The notes below the pieces were generated by a model. That model did not search any database and was not told the origin of the DNA. It saw nothing but the letters and a program-made list of their open reading frames with translations. 64,000 nucleotides of DNA from Opitutaceae bacterium. Lineage in GTDB: Bacteria > Verrucomicrobiota > Verrucomicrobiia > Opitutales > Opitutaceae. This document shows positions 1 to 8,203 of the stretch, piece by piece. The stretch's first letter is position 1. Every line of letters starts with the position of its first letter. Both the position numbers and the translations under genes were made by a program. The stretch covers positions 1,674,001-1,738,000 of the forward strand of contig JAIXWF010000013.1 in NCBI GenBank assembly GCA_027482185.1, in the 5' to 3' direction.

Positions 1-877
1 CACCGCCGGCGGCCGCGGCGATCCCGCCAACCGCCCCGACGTGCGCCAGCAGATGGAGGCCATGCGCGAGCTCATGGCCAAACCGGAATTCCAGGCCCTG
101 GTTAACGTCCAGCAACGCGCCGCGATCGAGGCCCGCTACGGCGCTCTTTTCCGGAATCTCAATCTTAACGACGAGCAAACGCGCAAGTTGACCAACCTGC
201 TCGCGGATCGCGGCAACGTCCGCCGCGACGTCGACGAAGCCGCCCGCGCCGCCGGCATCGATCCGCGCTCCAATCCCGAGGCCTTCCGCAAACTTTTCGC
301 CGACGCCCAGAACGAGCTCAACACCGCGATCAAGTCCGTGATCGGCGAACCGGGCTTCGCGCAATTGCAGACCTTCGAGCAGACGATGCCGCAGCGCACC
401 CTCGTCGACAACCTGCAGCAGCGCCTCGCGAGCACCGGCATGCCGCTCACGCCGCAACAATCCGAACAGCTCGTCTCGATCTTGGTCGCCAATCCCGCGC
501 CGCGCGCGCTCCAACCCGCCGCCGCAATCTCCGGCGCCGCGCAACCCGGACGCGGTCCCGCCGATTTGGGCATGCTGGCCACCGTGGCCGGCGCAGCGCC
601 GGGGCGCGGCGGCCCCGACCTAGGCGGCATCATCGCGGGGCTGGCCGGCGGCATGGGTGACAATCGCCTCGCCGGCGCGGCACCGGTCACGCCGGCCGCC
701 GTCGCCCAGGCCCAGACCGTCTTGGCGCCGCCGCAACTCGCCGCGTTGCAACAGATCCAGCAGCAGCAACAGGCGCAGCAGCAATTGCAGCAATTGGTCC
801 GCGACACCGTTACCCGCAGCTCGCCGCCGCCGCCCGCCCCCGCACCGACGCCCCCGCGCAAGACGGACAAAGGCTGA
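1..877 (+). CDS. Gln/Pro/Ala-rich hypothetical protein (5' end outside window)
   Basis: The reading frame is open from the first full codon at base 2, so the true start lies upstream; a GTG at 41 is only an internal candidate. I recognise no family. The first ~125 residues look like a charged, helical domain (repeated Arg/Glu/Gln/Leu segments). They are followed by Gly/Ala/Pro-rich low-complexity sequence, a poly-Gln stretch near base 760 and a Pro-rich, Lys-ending tail, which suggests an exported or envelope-associated protein with a flexible C-terminus. No membrane segment is visible in the part present. The next gene is the fructose-bisphosphate aldolase ~215 bases on, separated by a repeat, so co-transcription is uncertain. 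Function is unknown. Confidence 0.6.
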   Translation, partial: TAGGRGDPANRPDVRQQMEAMRELMAKPEFQALVNVQQRAAIEARYGALFRNLNLNDEQTRKLTNLLADRGNVRRDVDEAARAAGIDPRSNPEAFRKLFADAQNELNTAIKSVIGEPGFAQLQTFEQTMPQRTLVDNLQQRLASTGMPLTPQQSEQLVSILVANPAPRALQPAAAISGAAQPGRGPADLGMLATVAGAAPGRGGPDLGGIIAGLAGGMGDNRLAGAAPVTPAAVAQAQTVLAPPQLAALQQIQQQQQAQQQLQQLVRDTVTRSSPPPPAPAPTPPRKTDKG

Positions 878-883
878 TAGTGG

Positions 884-1001
884 TTTGGAGTTCGGAGTTC
901 GGAGTTTAGGCGAAGGTACAGCCGCAAGCGCCCGCGAGGGCAGCCCTCCCGTCCGGACTCCGTTTCCGGGTCTTTCAACTTTCACCCTTCAACGTTCACC
1001 T
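884..1001. repeat. Inverted-repeat element of the 'TTGAAAGTTGA' family (degenerate copy)
   Basis: The left part repeats GGAGTTC three times (884-907). The right part (972-1000) repeats words such as TCAACTTTCA and TTCAACGTTCACC. The layout, short words repeated at both ends of ~70 bases of unique GC-rich sequence, matches the elements at 3166-3286, 35978-36103 and 37936-38064, although the left arm is the weakest of all. It fills most of the spacer between the first gene and the aldolase. Confidence 0.5.
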
Positions 1002-1091
1002 TCGCGCGCCTTCCGCGCGCGATGTTGGACAGAGAAAACCCTTGCGGCATGCAACCTGCACCGGGAAGGTGATCCCCGGCTTTTTCCCAAC

Positions 1092-2042
1092 ATGATCGTC
1101 ACCACCGCGCAGCTCTTCAAACACGCCTACGGGAAGTACGCCGTCGGCGCCTACAACATCAACAACGCCGAGCAGGCGATGGGCCTCTTCCGCGGCGCCA
1201 TCGAGTCCCAGGCTCCGTTCATCATCCAGATTTCCAAGGGCGCGCGCGCTTACACCGACAAGCGCATGCTCGAGGCCATCATCCGCGCCGCCGGCGACAT
1301 TTTCCCGGAGGCCATCTTCGCGGTCCACCTTGACCACGGCGACGAAGCCACCTGCTACGAGTGCATCGATTCCGGCTTCTTCAGCTCCGTGATGATCGAC
1401 GCCTCGCACGATCCCTTCGACAAGAACGTCGAGATCAGCAAACGCGTCGTCGACCGCGCCCACGCCAAGGGCATCTCCGTCGAGGCCGAGCTCGGCATGC
1501 TCGGCGGCGTCGAGGAAGACATCAAGGTCGAGGACGGCCACGCCACCCTCACGAACCCGGCCGAGGCCGAGGACTTCGTCAAGAAGACCGGCTGCGACTC
1601 CCTCGCCTGCGCCATCGGCACCTCGCACGGCGCCTTCAAGTTCAAGGGCAAGCAGTCCCTCCACTTCGACGTGCTGGAAAAGATCAAGGCCCGCATGCCC
1701 GGCTTCCCGCTCGTCATGCACGGTTCGTCCTCGGTTCCGCAGGACGAAGTCGCCCGCATCAACGCCGCCGGCGGCACGATCGCCGGCTCCATGGGCGTCG
1801 ACGTCAACGAGTACCTGCCCGCCGCCAAGCTCGGCGTGACCAAGATCAACATCGACACCGACGGCCGCCTCGTCTGGACGCGCGTACACCGCGAGTTCTT
1901 CCGCGACAAGCCCTCCGAGTTCGATTTCCGCCCGCCGGGCAAGATCTTCATCGCCGAGTACGCGAAGTTCATCGCCTCGCGCAACAAGCTCCTCGGCAGC
2001 GCCGGCCAGCTTTCCGACCTCCGCGCCAGCCTCGGCAAGTAA
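1092..2042 (+). CDS. fba: Class II fructose-bisphosphate aldolase
   Basis: Catalyses reversible cleavage of fructose 1,6-bisphosphate to dihydroxyacetone phosphate and glyceraldehyde 3-phosphate in cytosolic glycolysis and gluconeogenesis. The 316-residue protein has the class II signature HLDHG at residues 79-83 (zinc ligand and catalytic Asp region), an ASHD segment after it, the second zinc-site region around EAELGMLGG, and the phosphate-binding HGSSS and NIDTD segments near residues 214 and 255. The ATG at 1092 gives the usual N-terminus (MIVTTAQLF); the frame stays open far upstream through repeat sequence, but that extension is not protein-like. Single gene, followed at once by a strong hairpin terminator. 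Family assignment is secure; a tagatose-bisphosphate aldolase role is a less likely alternative. Confidence 0.95.
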   Translation: MIVTTAQLFKHAYGKYAVGAYNINNAEQAMGLFRGAIESQAPFIIQISKGARAYTDKRMLEAIIRAAGDIFPEAIFAVHLDHGDEATCYECIDSGFFSSVMIDASHDPFDKNVEISKRVVDRAHAKGISVEAELGMLGGVEEDIKVEDGHATLTNPAEAEDFVKKTGCDSLACAIGTSHGAFKFKGKQSLHFDVLEKIKARMPGFPLVMHGSSSVPQDEVARINAAGGTIAGSMGVDVNEYLPAAKLGVTKINIDTDGRLVWTRVHREFFRDKPSEFDFRPPGKIFIAEYAKFIASRNKLLGSAGQLSDLRASLGK

Positions 2043-2066
2043 GCCCCGGGCCAATTCCGTTTTTCC

Positions 2067-2096
2067 AAGGCCGGTCCTCCGCGACCGGCCTTTTTC
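2067..2096 (+). terminator. Rho-independent terminator after fba
   Basis: Stem GGCCGGTC / GACCGGCC with a short CTCCGC loop, followed by TTTTTT, begins 24 bases after the aldolase stop. The same stem sequence is used behind rpmA at 29151-29184. Confidence 0.85.
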
Positions 2097-2129
2097 ATGC
2101 CCACCCCGCGCGGATCACGCGGGCATTTT

Positions 2130-2224
2130 TCAACCACAGAGGCACAGAGGCCACGGAGGAAAGGCATCGGAGCACTGCCTCGGAACCAACCTCCGTGCCC
2201 TCTGTGCCTCCGTGGTTCAACCGC
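2130..2224. repeat. Inverted repeat 'ACCACAGAGGCACAGAGG'
   Basis: Left arm at about 2132-2160 (AACCACAGAGGCACAGAGG, then CCACGGAGG) and right arm at 2190-2219 (CCTCCGTGCCCTCTGTGCC, then TCCGTGGTT) are reverse complements with few mismatches around ~30 bases of unique sequence. A near-copy of the right arm lies alone at 63184-63216. Confidence 0.85.
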
Positions 2225-2230
2225 GGATAG

Positions 2231-2269
2231 GTCTCTCAACTCTCAGCTCTCAACCCTCAACTCATCCCT
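2231..2269. repeat. Single arm of the 'CTCAACTCTCAG' repeat family
   Basis: The run contains CTCTCAACTCTCAGCTCTCA followed by ACCCTCAACTCAT. Its core is almost identical to the sequence that lies inside the mutS reading frame at 52372-52400 and to arms around ilvD. No matching opposite arm is next to it; it abuts the small gene ending at 2268. Confidence 0.7.
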
Positions 2270-2510
2270 AAATCCCCAGGCTCTTCACCTCGATCAATCC
2301 GTCGAGCATCAGCACGACCGATTGCACCATCGGGCACGGCGGACAGGAAAACCGCACGCGGTCGCGCACGTAGGCGATATCCTCGATCGGCAATTTCTTC
2401 AGCTCCGTGTTGATCAATTCGAGCAGCGCCTCGTCGCGCATGTCCTGCGGGCCGGCCGCCAGCCGGCGCAGGGCCTCGCGGACCTTGGGAGTGAGCGCAC
2501 GTCGGTACAT
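2268..2510 (-). CDS. Small hypothetical protein with a CPPC motif
   Basis: An 80-residue protein starting at the ATG whose complement is at 2508-2510 (MYRRALTPKVREALRRL). The frame is open far upstream but that sequence overlaps the kinase gene on the other strand and is a shadow. The N-terminal half is predicted helical. The C-terminal half contains FSCPPCPMVQSVVLMLDGLI, in which the two close cysteines could bind a metal or act in thiol chemistry. I do not recognise the family. It faces away from the P-loop gene starting at 2622, leaving a 111-base divergent spacer. That the composition looks protein-like and the segment is compact is the main support; function is unknown. Confidence 0.5.
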   Translation of the reverse strand: MYRRALTPKVREALRRLAAGPQDMRDEALLELINTELKKLPIEDIAYVRDRVRFSCPPCPMVQSVVLMLDGLIEVKSLGI

Positions 2511-2621
2511 CGGAACGGCGCAGCGTGCACACCCGCGGCCGTTTTTCCAGCCGGCGCTGCACCCACTGAGGCCGTCCGCGGAATTGCCCGCTCCGGACCA
2601 TCCGGTCACCTTGCCGCTGCT

Positions 2622-3167
2622 ATGAACCTCGTCGTGCTCCACGGTCCGCCGGCCGTCGGCAAACTCACCGTCGCCCGCGAACTCGCCCGGCTCACCGGCT
2701 GGCGTCTTTTCCACAACCACCTCGCCGTGGACTTCGCCCTCGCCCTGCACGACTTCGGCACACCGGGCTTCGTCGCCCTGCGGGAAAAGCTCTGGCGCGA
2801 CGGCTTCGCCGCCGCCATCGCCGACGGCCTCCCCGGACTGATCTTTACCTTCAATCCGGAGAATTCCGTTTCCCAAACCTTCATCGACGGTCTCGTCCGC
2901 GAATTCTCCGCGCCGCCGCATGCCTGGTACGGCGTCGCGCTCACGGCTCCCGAAGCCGAACTCGAACGCCGCCTCGCCTCGCCCGACCGGCACACGAAAC
3001 GCAAACTCGTCGACCTCGACCTTTACCGCCGCCTCCGCGCCGCCGGCACGTTCGACACCCCGATCCTGCCGCCGCCGCAACTTCGCATTGATACGGCCGA
3101 ACTCGCGCCGGCGGAAGCCGCCGCGCAGATCCGCGACGCGCTGGTCGCCGCGTCGCTGCTGCGGTGA
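2622..3167 (+). CDS. Small P-loop ATPase/kinase-like protein
   Basis: A 181-residue protein with a Walker A motif GPPAVGKLTVA at residues ~8-18 right after the first beta strand, as in shikimate-kinase, chloramphenicol-phosphotransferase-like and related small-molecule kinases. Further on it has the ALTAPEAELERRL segment and a KRKLVD stretch typical of the lid/Arg region of such kinases. The substrate cannot be told from sequence. It lies alone between two repeat-rich spacers. The start is the ATG at 2622, which puts the P-loop at its usual distance from the N-terminus. Confidence 0.75.
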   Translation: MNLVVLHGPPAVGKLTVARELARLTGWRLFHNHLAVDFALALHDFGTPGFVALREKLWRDGFAAAIADGLPGLIFTFNPENSVSQTFIDGLVREFSAPPHAWYGVALTAPEAELERRLASPDRHTKRKLVDLDLYRRLRAAGTFDTPILPPPQLRIDTAELAPAEAAAQIRDALVAASLLR

Positions 3168-3286
3168 AGTTGAAGGTTGAAAGTTGAAGCTTGAAAGACC
3201 GGAAACCGGATCAAGCCCGCCAAAACTGACCCGCACCACACGCACCCGCCCGTTCTTTCAACTTTCACCTTTCAACTTTCAACGCG
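3166..3286. repeat. Inverted-repeat element, 'TTGAAAGTTGAA' family
   Basis: The left arm (3170-3200) is a run of GTTGAAGGTTGAAAGTTGAA words and the right arm (3253-3284) is TTTCAACTTTCACCTTTCAA plus CTTTCAAC, their reverse complement. About 50 bases lie between. The element begins at the stop codon of the P-loop gene and fills the space to the menB stop side, so both convergent genes end in it. Confidence 0.85.
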
Positions 3287-3317
3287 CGGGCCGCGTCCCG
3301 CGTCCCACGGCCCGCGC

Positions 3318-4151
3318 CTATGGCAGCCACGGATATTTGCGCGCGTCGGGTTTCCGTTTCTCGCGCTGCGCCGTCATGAAGTGCTTCGCCTCGTCGCTCA
3401 TGTAATAGAGCAGCGTCGCATTGCCCGCGAGTTCCTGGATGCCGGCCTGGCCGTCGAGCTCGGCGTTGAAACCGCTCTTGAGCAGCCGGATCGCCAACGG
3501 GCTCTTCTCCATGATCTCGCGCGCCCACTTCACGCCTTCGTTTTCCAATTCCGCCACGGGCACGACCGCGTTGACCAAGCCCATCTCGAGGGCCTGGGCC
3601 GCGTTGTACTGCCGGCACAGGAACCAGATTTCGCGGGCCTTCTTCTGGCCGACGACACGCGCCAAATAGCTCGAGCCGAAACCGCCGTCGAAGCTGCCCA
3701 TCTTGGGGCCGACCTGGCCGAAGATGCCGTTGTCCGCCGCGATGCTCAGATCGCAGACCACGTGCAACACGTGCCCGCCGCCGATCGCGTAGCCGGCGAC
3801 CAACGCGATCACGACCTTGGGCATGGAGCGGATGAGTTTCTGGAGATCGAGGACGTTGAGCCGCGGCACGCCGGCTTCGTCGATGTAGCCCGCGTGGCCG
3901 CGCACGCTCTGGTCGCCGCCCGCGCAAAACGCGTACTTGCCGTCCGTGTGCGGACCGGCGCCGGTGAGCAGCACGACGCCGACCGTCGGGTCCTCGCGCG
4001 CATCGGAAAACGCGTCGTACATCTCGGCGACCGTGTGGGGCCGGAACGCGTTGCGTTTCTCGGGCCGGTTGATCGTCACTTTGGCGATGCCCTCGGCCTT
4101 GTGGTAGAGGATGTCGGTGTAGGTTTTGGCGACCTTCCAATCGGGAGTCAT
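3318..4151 (-). CDS. menB: 1,4-dihydroxy-2-naphthoyl-CoA synthase
   Basis: Crotonase-fold enzyme that closes the second ring in menaquinone synthesis (o-succinylbenzoyl-CoA to 1,4-dihydroxy-2-naphthoyl-CoA), cytosolic. At 277 residues the length fits. Diagnostic MenB segments are visible: [13 protein letters not shown] near the N-terminus, [20 protein letters not shown] (oxyanion-hole region), [20 protein letters not shown] and the C-terminal KYPWLP. The start at 4151 (MTPDWKVAK) is preferred over an upstream ATG at 4226, which would run into the divergent kup leader. menD and menF are also on the minus strand, 2.3 kb away, with kup inserted in between on the other strand. Confidence 0.95.
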   Translation of the reverse strand: MTPDWKVAKTYTDILYHKAEGIAKVTINRPEKRNAFRPHTVAEMYDAFSDAREDPTVGVVLLTGAGPHTDGKYAFCAGGDQSVRGHAGYIDEAGVPRLNVLDLQKLIRSMPKVVIALVAGYAIGGGHVLHVVCDLSIAADNGIFGQVGPKMGSFDGGFGSSYLARVVGQKKAREIWFLCRQYNAAQALEMGLVNAVVPVAELENEGVKWAREIMEKSPLAIRLLKSGFNAELDGQAGIQELAGNATLLYYMSDEAKHFMTAQREKRKPDARKYPWLP

Positions 4152-4293
4152 GGCGGGAAACCGTGGGGCGTTTTCCGCCGCTTGTCCACCGGCCAGCGCG
4201 TCCCGCATCGGCCGCGGCGATTGCAAGCTGATTTCCCGGCGCCGAGGAAACTGCTTGGACCGGCGGCGCGGTTTCCGGAAACTCTCCCTTCCG

Positions 4294-6180
4294 ATGAGTC
4301 ACGCTGCTCCGACGAAGCTTTCCGCCAAGGCCCAGCTCGGGCTCGGCCTGGGCGCGCTCGGGGTGGTCTTCGGCGACATCGGCACCAGCCCGCTCTACAC
4401 CATCCGCGAATGCCTGCACGCGTTGCCGCCGGCGGAACACGCCGTCGCCGTCCTCGGGGTGCTTTCGCTGATCGTCTGGTCGCTGTTCCTCGTCGTCAGC
4501 GTGAAGTACACGATCTTCGTCCTGCGCGCCGACAACCGCGGCGAGGGCGGTATCTTCGCCCTGCTCGCACTCGGCCGGCTTGACCGCGGCACCCGCAACA
4601 GCCTCAACGCCGGCACCGTGCTCGTGCTCATCGGCGCCGCCATGCTTTGCGGCGAAGCCGTCATCACGCCCGCGATCACCGTCCTCGGCGCCGTCGAGGG
4701 GATCAAATTGGTCTGGCCCGAGGTGGAACACCTGGTCGTCCCGCTGTCGGTCCTGATCCTCGCCGGCATCTTCGGCTTCCAATACCGCGGGACCAAGTTC
4801 ATCGGCGGCATCTTCGGCCCCGTCATGCTGGTCTGGTTCTTCGTCCTCGGCGCCTTCGGCCTCTGGCGGATCCTCGAGACGCCCGTCGTCCTGCAGGCGC
4901 TCAATCCGTTGCTCGGGATCAAATTGCTCGTCACGCATCCGAAAGAGGTCGGCATTCTCCTCGGCGCCGTGGTGCTCGCGTTCACCGGCGTCGAGGCCCT
5001 CTACGCCGACATGGGCCACTTCGGCCGCAAGGCCATCGTCTGGGGCTGGTACGGCGTCGTGCTGCCCGGCCTCACGCTCAACTACTTCGGCCAAGGCGCC
5101 TATTTCCTTTCCGGCAAGGGCTCGCCCGACAATCCCTTCCTTGCCATCGCGCCCGAGGGACCGCTGCGCTGGTTCTTGCTCGGGCTTTCCGTGCTCGCGG
5201 CGATCATCGCCAGCCAGGCCTTGATCTCCGGCGCCTACTCGCTGGTCCGCCAGGCCATCCAGCTCGGCTTTTTCCCGCGGCTGACGATCCACCACACCAA
5301 TCCCGACCAGCGCGGCCAGATCTATCTGCCGCTGGTCAACACCGCCCTTGCCCTCGGCGCGATCACCACGGTGCTGGAGTTCAAATCCAGCTCCGCCCTC
5401 GCCGCCGCCTACGGCATCGCCGTCACGGGCACGATGATCGTCACCACCCTCGCGCTCTACTTCGTGATGTTGCGGGCGTGGAACTGGCCGAAGTGGCGCG
5501 CCGGCGCGATCTGCGGCACCTTCCTCGTGATCGATTTCGGCTTCTTCGCCGCCAACCTGCACAAGTTCGCCGACGGCGGCTGGCTGCCCGTCGCGATGGC
5601 CGTCGGCATCCTCGCGATCATGGTCACGTGGAAACAGGGCAAGTCCGAGATCTTCCGCCGCGTCTACGCCAACGAAATCACGGAAAACGAACTCAAGGAC
5701 ATCGCTTCGAGCGAACATCTCCTCCGCGTCCGCGGCACCGGCGTCTTCATGGCCGGCAATCCCACCGGCACGCCGCTCGTGCTGCTGCATCACGTCAAAG
5801 CCAACAAGGTCCTGCACGAGACGGTCGTGCTGCTGAGCATTATGACGGAGGAAGTGCCGTACGTCCCGGCGAACGAGCGGTTGGAAGTCCGGGAAATCGG
5901 CGAAGGCGTCTGGCGGGCCCTCGCCCGCTACGGCTACATGGAATCGCCCGATGTCGCCGCGCTCATCGAGGACATCCGCGACCGCGGTGTGCCGCTGAAG
6001 CCGTCGGAAGCGACGTATTATTTCAACCGCGAGATGATCATCACCGGCGGCGAAGCAAAGATGTGGGAATGGCAGAAACACTTCTACGGTTTCCTCAGCC
6101 GCAACGCCCGCCAGGCCCGCGATTACTACCAGCTGCCCCCGATGCAGATCATCGAGATCGGTCTGCCGATCCAGCTGTAG
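4294..6180 (+). CDS. kup: KUP-family potassium uptake permease
   Basis: Inner-membrane K+ importer of the KUP/HAK/KT family, proton-coupled in studied members. The 628-residue protein carries the family motif [12 protein letters not shown] at residues ~29-40, about twelve hydrophobic segments up to residue ~440, and a ~180-residue soluble C-terminal tail, as in the family. The ATG at 4294 ([10 protein letters not shown]) is chosen because it lies just before the first conserved segment. The frame is open further upstream but that part reads into the menB leader. The last ~45 bases of the gene are duplicated in the spacer that follows (see 6175-6457). Confidence 0.94.
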   Translation: MSHAAPTKLSAKAQLGLGLGALGVVFGDIGTSPLYTIRECLHALPPAEHAVAVLGVLSLIVWSLFLVVSVKYTIFVLRADNRGEGGIFALLALGRLDRGTRNSLNAGTVLVLIGAAMLCGEAVITPAITVLGAVEGIKLVWPEVEHLVVPLSVLILAGIFGFQYRGTKFIGGIFGPVMLVWFFVLGAFGLWRILETPVVLQALNPLLGIKLLVTHPKEVGILLGAVVLAFTGVEALYADMGHFGRKAIVWGWYGVVLPGLTLNYFGQGAYFLSGKGSPDNPFLAIAPEGPLRWFLLGLSVLAAIIASQALISGAYSLVRQAIQLGFFPRLTIHHTNPDQRGQIYLPLVNTALALGAITTVLEFKSSSALAAAYGIAVTGTMIVTTLALYFVMLRAWNWPKWRAGAICGTFLVIDFGFFAANLHKFADGGWLPVAMAVGILAIMVTWKQGKSEIFRRVYANEITENELKDIASSEHLLRVRGTGVFMAGNPTGTPLVLLHHVKANKVLHETVVLLSIMTEEVPYVPANERLEVREIGEGVWRALARYGYMESPDVAALIEDIRDRGVPLKPSEATYYFNREMIITGGEAKMWEWQKHFYGFLSRNARQARDYYQLPPMQIIEIGLPIQL

Positions 6181-6457
6181 CGCGCGTCGTACGTAGCCCG
6201 GGCCTTCAGCCCGGGTCTGGGCAACTTCCCGATTTGCCCGGTCCCAATCCCCCGGGCTGAAAGCCCGGGCCACTTAACGCCGCCGCCAGGCCCGCAATCA
6301 TGGCCCGCTGACCTCGGATGCAAGTCATCAAGGTCGGCCCGCCGAATCAGCCGTAGCGCGCGTCGTAGCCCGGGCCTTCAGCCCGGGTCCGATTATTGCC
6401 CGCGCCGCATCGTCCCAATCCCCCGGGCTGAAGGCCCGGGCTACCTAACGCCGCCCC
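6175..6457. repeat. Tandemly duplicated unit: kup tail plus CCCGGGCT hairpins
   Basis: Unit 1 starts in the kup coding end and continues through two GC hairpins, CCCGGGCCTTCAGCCCGGG and CCCGGGCTGAAAGCCCGGG, to about 6290. Unit 2 (about 6318-6450) repeats the same order: a decayed copy of the last ~45 bases of kup including its TAG and the following CGCGCGTCGTA, then the same two hairpins, the second now CCCGGGCTGAAGGCCCGGG. The hairpins may also stop transcription of kup and of menD from the other side. Nothing else is seen in this 277-base spacer. Confidence 0.85.
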
Positions 6458-8191
6458 TCAACCCAAGGTCGCCGCCATTGCCGCGAACCACGCCTTGCGG
6501 GCCGCGGCGTCGGCTTTGCGATCGGTGCGGATTTCCAGAATCCGGATCCCGCTCGCCGGCAGCGTCGCGATCTCGGCCACGAGGTGCGGCCAATCGCGGA
6601 TCACGGTGTGGCCCACGCCATAGGCCGCGGCCAATTGGCCGAAGTCGGCTTCCTGCGGAGTGGCGAAGAACTCCTCGAAGGGCGGCTCGAACTTCGCCAC
6701 CGGCAAGTGTTCGAAGATGCCGCCGCCGCGATTGTTGATCACGACAATCGTGAGCGAGCCGCGGAACTTCGGCTTGAGCAAAAAGCCGTTCGTGTCGTGC
6801 AGCAGCGCGAGGTCGCCCGTGAACAGCACCGCCGGCCGGCCGCCGTGCGCCACCCCGAGCGCGGTCGCGAGCGTGCCGTCGATGCCGTTGGCCCCGCGAT
6901 TGCACCAGGGGCGGATCGCCCGCGTCGTCGGCGGGGACACGTACTCGACGTCCCGCACCGGCATCGAATTGGCGATGAAGAGCGGCGTCCCGGCCGGCAG
7001 TGCCGTGGCCAGCAACCACGCTGCTTTCGGCTCGAACCATCCCGTCTCGGCCGCGAGGCGCGTGTCGATCGCCGCGCGAATCTTGCCGTCGTAGCGGGCC
7101 CACATGCGCTGGTAGCCGTTGGCGTCGATCGCCTGCGGCAGCACCTGCGCCAGCGCCGGCAAACCCAGCGCCACGGTGCGCGTGCGGCCGTGCAACGCGT
7201 CGCGGTTGTCGGGCCGCTCGGTCGCGAGCCAGAGGTCGGCGTCGCTCGCCTCGATCCACGCCCGCAGCACCTTGCTCGTCGGCCACTCGCCCAGCACCAG
7301 CACCACTTCGGGCCGCAGGCGCTCCGCGACCTCGGTGTGCCGCAGCACGGTGTCGTAGGTCGTGACCAGCGTCGGAAACCGATTCGCGTGTTGCCGCAAC
7401 GGCGACAGCCCGTCTGCCAAAACCGGCCAAGCCAGCCGTTTCGCGATCTCCGCGACGGCCGCGATATACATTTCGAGGTCGGCCGGTTGCGCCGGGCCCA
7501 CGACGATGACGCCGTGGACTTCCGGGCTCAGCCGCGGCGGCGGGCCGAAAACCAAAGACGGCGTCGCCGGCGCGAGGTGCGAGAAAAAGCGGTCCCAATC
7601 GATGCCGGCCGTGGCCAATTGCGCGGCGCCGTCGTCGGGCAACGGCGCGAGCGGATCGCGGAACGGCACGTTGAGGTGTACCGGGCCGCCGGCCGGGGTC
7701 AGCGTGCGCTGCACGGCGTGCGCCGCGGTTTGCCGCAGGTACGCGAGCCGCGCGGCCGCGGCCTCGGGCACGGCCAGCTCGTGCTGGAAACCGACGAACC
7801 CGCCGAAAATCTTCTGCTGGTCGATCGTCTGGCCGGAGGCGCAGGCGCGCATCTCGGGGGGCCGGTCCGCGGTCAGCACGAGCAACGGCACCGCGCTTTC
7901 GTGCGCCTCGATCACGGCGGGCAGGAAATTGGCCACCGCCGTGCCGCTGGTGCAGACGAGCGCGACGGGCGCGCCGGAGGCCTTGGCGAGCCCGAGCGCG
8001 AAGAACCCGGCGGAGCGCTCGTCGAGCACCGGAACCGCCTCGAGGCCCGGATGCGCGGCAAACGCGATCGCCAGCGGCGTCGAGCGCGAGCCCGGGCAAA
8101 CGACGGCGCGGGTCACGCCGCGGCGCACGAGCGTCTCCGCGAGCACGGCGGCCCAGAGCGAATTGACGTTGCGGGTATCCGGGGAAAACAC
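6458..8191 (-). CDS. menD: 2-succinyl-5-enolpyruvyl-6-hydroxy-3-cyclohexene-1-carboxylate synthase
   Basis: Thiamine-diphosphate enzyme that adds succinic semialdehyde (from 2-oxoglutarate) to isochorismate, the first committed step of menaquinone synthesis. The 577-residue length is typical. Visible features: the N-terminal pyrimidine-binding domain with CPGSRSTPLA and the catalytic-Glu region DERSAGFFALG, a central domain, and the C-terminal pyrophosphate-binding motif GDLALLHDTNGF followed by INNRGGGIF. The start at 8191 (MFSPDTRNVNSLWA) is 12 bases after the menF stop, so the two are almost certainly co-transcribed, probably together with metG upstream. Confidence 0.95.
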   Translation of the reverse strand: MFSPDTRNVNSLWAAVLAETLVRRGVTRAVVCPGSRSTPLAIAFAAHPGLEAVPVLDERSAGFFALGLAKASGAPVALVCTSGTAVANFLPAVIEAHESAVPLLVLTADRPPEMRACASGQTIDQQKIFGGFVGFQHELAVPEAAAARLAYLRQTAAHAVQRTLTPAGGPVHLNVPFRDPLAPLPDDGAAQLATAGIDWDRFFSHLAPATPSLVFGPPPRLSPEVHGVIVVGPAQPADLEMYIAAVAEIAKRLAWPVLADGLSPLRQHANRFPTLVTTYDTVLRHTEVAERLRPEVVLVLGEWPTSKVLRAWIEASDADLWLATERPDNRDALHGRTRTVALGLPALAQVLPQAIDANGYQRMWARYDGKIRAAIDTRLAAETGWFEPKAAWLLATALPAGTPLFIANSMPVRDVEYVSPPTTRAIRPWCNRGANGIDGTLATALGVAHGGRPAVLFTGDLALLHDTNGFLLKPKFRGSLTIVVINNRGGGIFEHLPVAKFEPPFEEFFATPQEADFGQLAAAYGVGHTVIRDWPHLVAEIATLPASGIRILEIRTDRKADAAARKAWFAAMAATLG

Positions 8192-8203
8192 GGCGCCTTC
8201 CGA

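Noticed and set aside
657-1091. N-terminal extension of the aldolase by ~145 residues
   Set aside because: The extension is Arg/Ser/Pro-rich and includes translated repeat sequence; class II aldolases start at MIVTTAQLF-like residues, matching ATG 1092.
3265-6273. 1002-codon minus-strand frame opposite kup and running through menB
   Set aside because: It is antisense to kup with a highly biased, His/Asp/Glu/Arg-rich translation typical of high-GC shadow frames; only the menB portion, in a different frame, is a real protein.
6181-6457. Insertion sequence or phage attachment site
   Set aside because: There is no transposase or integrase; the structure is explained by tandem duplication of the kup end plus GC hairpins.
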